This document shows, one piece after another, positions 4,246 to 5,917 of a stretch of 5,917 bases of DNA. The number at the start of each line of letters is the position of its first letter. Position 1 is the first letter of the stretch. The translations under genes were made by a program, and so were the position numbers. The notes beneath the pieces are model-generated. The model ran no database searches. It saw only the letters and a list, made by a program, of their open reading frames with translations, and was not told the DNA's origin. The DNA comes from an uncultured Collinsella sp. (GTDB lineage Bacteria > Actinomycetota > Coriobacteriia > Coriobacteriales > Coriobacteriaceae): positions 1 to 5,917 of the forward strand of contig CATZIG010000125.1 of assembly GCA_958419975.1 (NCBI GenBank), given 5' to 3'.

Positions 4246-5676
4246 ATGGCATCGAAGAACCTTTTGCCCGTCGTCGCACTCTGCGGCGCGCTCGCAACCG
4301 GAACGCCTGTCGCCGCTTGGGCGACTCCTGTCATGGCAGACTCCTTACCAGCAGCCCTAAGCTCCGCATCAAATCCGTCGAGCGCCATTGCGTGCAAGCG
4401 TTTTTCGATCGCACAGGCTGCAATCTCAACCTCGGGATGCCTTCGTCGTAATACGGACGGTTCGATAGTCGTGGATATCAATCGTTCGAACAAGGCAAAC
4501 GGCTCCCAGGCGGGGTACGCCGTCTGCACGTGGCGCTCGGTTGTGCTCGACGCAGATGGCGATCCGTGCAATTTAGAGCTGCGCATCGACATCGCTTCGA
4601 TCGATGACTCGGCGAACGGAGCGAAGGTCGCCTTCGACGGTACGTTTTTTGAGAAAGGAGGCGGTATATGTCTGGGCTGCGCCGCCGCGAATGCAGACGA
4701 CACGCAGCCCACCCTCTCATTCACGGCATCGTTGCGGCTGACCAAAGCCGGTACCGATGCCATCGCGGCGGGAGAAGCGTCCCTGCTGTTCTACGCCGTC
4801 AGTACCAAAGACACAGACGCTCATTTCGAGAAGCCATCCGGATCACTCAGCCTTACACGAGGGATAGAGGCAGGCCCTATTGAAATCGATGCCCGCGCGC
4901 AAAGCAGGCAACGCATTCTTGCCGACCCGGCGCTTCTCGAAATGGAGTGGAACGGATCCGGAGCCATCGGAATTCTCCCCTCCGCGTTTGACGCCAAGAC
5001 GCTCCCCCCAAACGACGAACCCATCAACGCAACCATACAAGAAGAGAGCGCGGACAAAGAAGCAGGTGCGGGCGACACGCCGTCGCCGACAAACAGCGTC
5101 CCAGCTTCTTTCGAAGCGCCGAATGAGCCCGCTGCCGATCCAAACGATCCCGAGTTCGCGGACAGTCTGGGGCTTGCTGATCCTCAAGAGATCGATGAAG
5201 GTAACTGCTGCGTGCTTGCCGCGCTCGACCACACGGAGGTCATCGACGCTGCGAACATCGAAGTTGCCGCCGCCAATCAGCCCGTCCGCAAGTCGGCTAT
5301 CATCGCATTTCCTGAATCCATCGAAGTCGTCTTTTTGCCATCGGGCGAGGTCGTGGCCCCAACACTGCTCACCTTGTTGGGCGCCAAGAATACTCGAAAC
5401 GAAATTAAAAAGGTCACGGTTGTCGACCCTGCAACCACCGCCAAGCTGCGTCTATACGCCGTTGCTCCAGACGGAGGCAAGACCTTGGAATTCGATGGTG
5501 ACACACTCCTAGCCTGGCGACGTCTGGACATTATGCAAGACGTCTCGTATCAGATCGAACTCGAAGGGTTTGATCGTGCCCGCGATGCCAATATCATCGC
5601 CGCGGCTATTGAATCCCCGCAGCGGCTTATGACACTGCGCTTTGAATACTATCCCTATGTCCCGACAACCACCTGA
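4246..5676 (+). CDS. Large secreted two-domain surface protein with eight mature cysteines
   Basis: A 476-residue protein, 18 bases after the previous stop. The signal peptide spans about 1-31, with cleavage after A26 (AWA) or A31 (VMA). The N-terminal domain (about 50-210) has alternating strands and six cysteines: C50, C65, C94, C108 and the pair C142/C145 in GGGICLGCAA. An acidic, proline-rich linker follows at about 245-315. A further CC pair (C321, C322) leads into a C-terminal domain (about 350-476) whose pattern parallels the 199-aa protein: a P..I..VFLPSGEV start (356-369), KKVTVVD (388-394) and a closing LMTLRFEYYP (461-470). It has no C-terminal membrane span or sorting motif, so it is either released or held by partners. 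The even cysteine count suits disulfides, inferred only. I recognise no named family; a surface adhesin or tip-type component is possible. Confidence 0.88.
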   Translation: MASKNLLPVVALCGALATGTPVAAWATPVMADSLPAALSSASNPSSAIACKRFSIAQAAISTSGCLRRNTDGSIVVDINRSNKANGSQAGYAVCTWRSVVLDADGDPCNLELRIDIASIDDSANGAKVAFDGTFFEKGGGICLGCAAANADDTQPTLSFTASLRLTKAGTDAIAAGEASLLFYAVSTKDTDAHFEKPSGSLSLTRGIEAGPIEIDARAQSRQRILADPALLEMEWNGSGAIGILPSAFDAKTLPPNDEPINATIQEESADKEAGAGDTPSPTNSVPASFEAPNEPAADPNDPEFADSLGLADPQEIDEGNCCVLAALDHTEVIDAANIEVAAANQPVRKSAIIAFPESIEVVFLPSGEVVAPTLLTLLGAKNTRNEIKKVTVVDPATTAKLRLYAVAPDGGKTLEFDGDTLLAWRRLDIMQDVSYQIELEGFDRARDANIIAAAIESPQRLMTLRFEYYPYVPTTT

Positions 5677-5755
5677 GGCTTAAATGCTGCACATCATTCC
5701 TAACACCACTTATATAACGTATTAGATGAGTCGCGATGTGCCTCGCATTTCGTTC

Positions 5756-5764
5756 TGCTACGAT
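5756..5764 (+). promoter_or_regulatory. Candidate extended -10 promoter of the DUF554 gene
   Basis: TGC followed by TACGAT (5759-5764) fits an extended -10 box (TGn plus 4 of 6 consensus bases); no good -35 is seen. Transcription would begin around 5770, leaving a leader of about 25 bases before the ATG at 5795. Confidence 0.35.
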
Positions 5765-5777
5765 TGCCACGTTGGCA
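5765..5777 (+). promoter_or_regulatory. Operator-like inverted repeat at the predicted start of transcription
   Basis: TGCCA (5765-5769) and TGGCA (5773-5777) are exact reverse complements around CGT. The repeat directly follows the candidate -10 box and would cover the start of transcription, a classic repressor position. It is short, so chance is possible. Confidence 0.3.
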
Positions 5778-5794
5778 TCAATACAGGAGGGCTC

Positions 5795-5917
5795 ATGCCG
5801 GGCTTGGGAACAATCATCAACGTTGTGCTTTTAGTTGCGGGCGGTCTTTTGGGATTAGCGGGCGGCCGCTTCATCACACCGCGCATCCAAGACACGCTCA
5901 TGAAAGCATCGGGGCTG
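5795..5917 (+). CDS. DUF554 family membrane protein, 5' end only
   Basis: ATG at 5795, preceded by the strong Shine-Dalgarno AGGAGG (5785-5790) with a 4-base gap. The frame is open to the window edge, giving 41 codons. The N-terminus GLGTIINVVLLVAGGLLG (3-20), then GGRFI (23-27) and RIQDTLMKASG (30-40), is typical of DUF554 (YdfK-like) proteins. These are multi-pass inner-membrane proteins of about 230 residues and unknown function, found widely in Firmicutes and Actinobacteria. Only the first membrane segment is visible. It probably has its own promoter and is not functionally tied to the surface cluster. Confidence 0.88.
   Translation, partial: MPGLGTIINVVLLVAGGLLGLAGGRFITPRIQDTLMKASGL

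Larger units (their letters stand above)
5677..5794 (+). other. Intergenic gap before DUF554 gene
   Basis: 118 bases between the last surface gene and the next gene. I see no G+C-rich stem followed by a T-run, so no intrinsic terminator for the upstream cluster is apparent. Besides the promoter and inverted repeat listed separately, TATAAC at 5713-5718 could be a second -10 box with only a poor -35 (TGCACA, 5688-5693). Confidence 0.5.

Noticed and set aside
1..5917. CRISPR array, tRNA, rRNA or insertion sequence
   Set aside because: I found no regularly spaced repeats, tRNA cloverleaf, rRNA-like sequence, transposase or terminal inverted repeats.

Overview
The window looks like chromosomal DNA of a Gram-positive, G+C-rich gut actinobacterium. 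A Coriobacteriia member such as Collinsella is the best guess. This rests on general sequence style, a cell-wall sorting signal of the LAXTG type, and a pairing of an FAD-linked 2-hydroxyacid oxidase with an electron-transfer flavoprotein. I could not run a database search, so the genus is inference.

Layout. Positions 1-2125 are on the minus strand and hold a metabolic operon: a cytoplasmic FAD-binding D-lactate/glycolate-type dehydrogenase (524-2125), followed after 2 bases by etfB (521 down to the window edge, C-terminus missing). etfA would be expected next, outside the window. Positions 2126-2470 are a divergent intergenic region with a candidate promoter for each direction, a close direct repeat and a perfect 8-bp inverted repeat just before the ribosome binding site of the next gene.

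Positions 2471-5676 are a tightly packed plus-strand run of five genes, four of them membrane or envelope proteins: (1) a 98-aa soluble protein that resembles a stripped-down DUF559-type endonuclease domain; (2) a 169-aa single-pass membrane protein with an extracytoplasmic beta-rich domain, overlapping gene 1 by ATGA; (3) a 199-aa secreted beta-rich protein; (4) a 93-aa pre-protein with a signal peptide and a LAQTG sorting signal, overlapping gene 3, which would leave only about 30 residues on the wall; (5) a 476-aa secreted, cysteine-containing protein with no anchor, whose last ~125 residues look related to gene 3. I recognise no named system here. The arrangement suggests a small surface assembly in which unanchored beta-domain proteins accompany a tiny sortase substrate. 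This cluster is the best candidate for something undescribed.

Positions 5677-5794 carry a candidate extended -10 promoter and an operator-like inverted repeat ahead of a DUF554 membrane protein gene that runs off the right edge (5795-5917).
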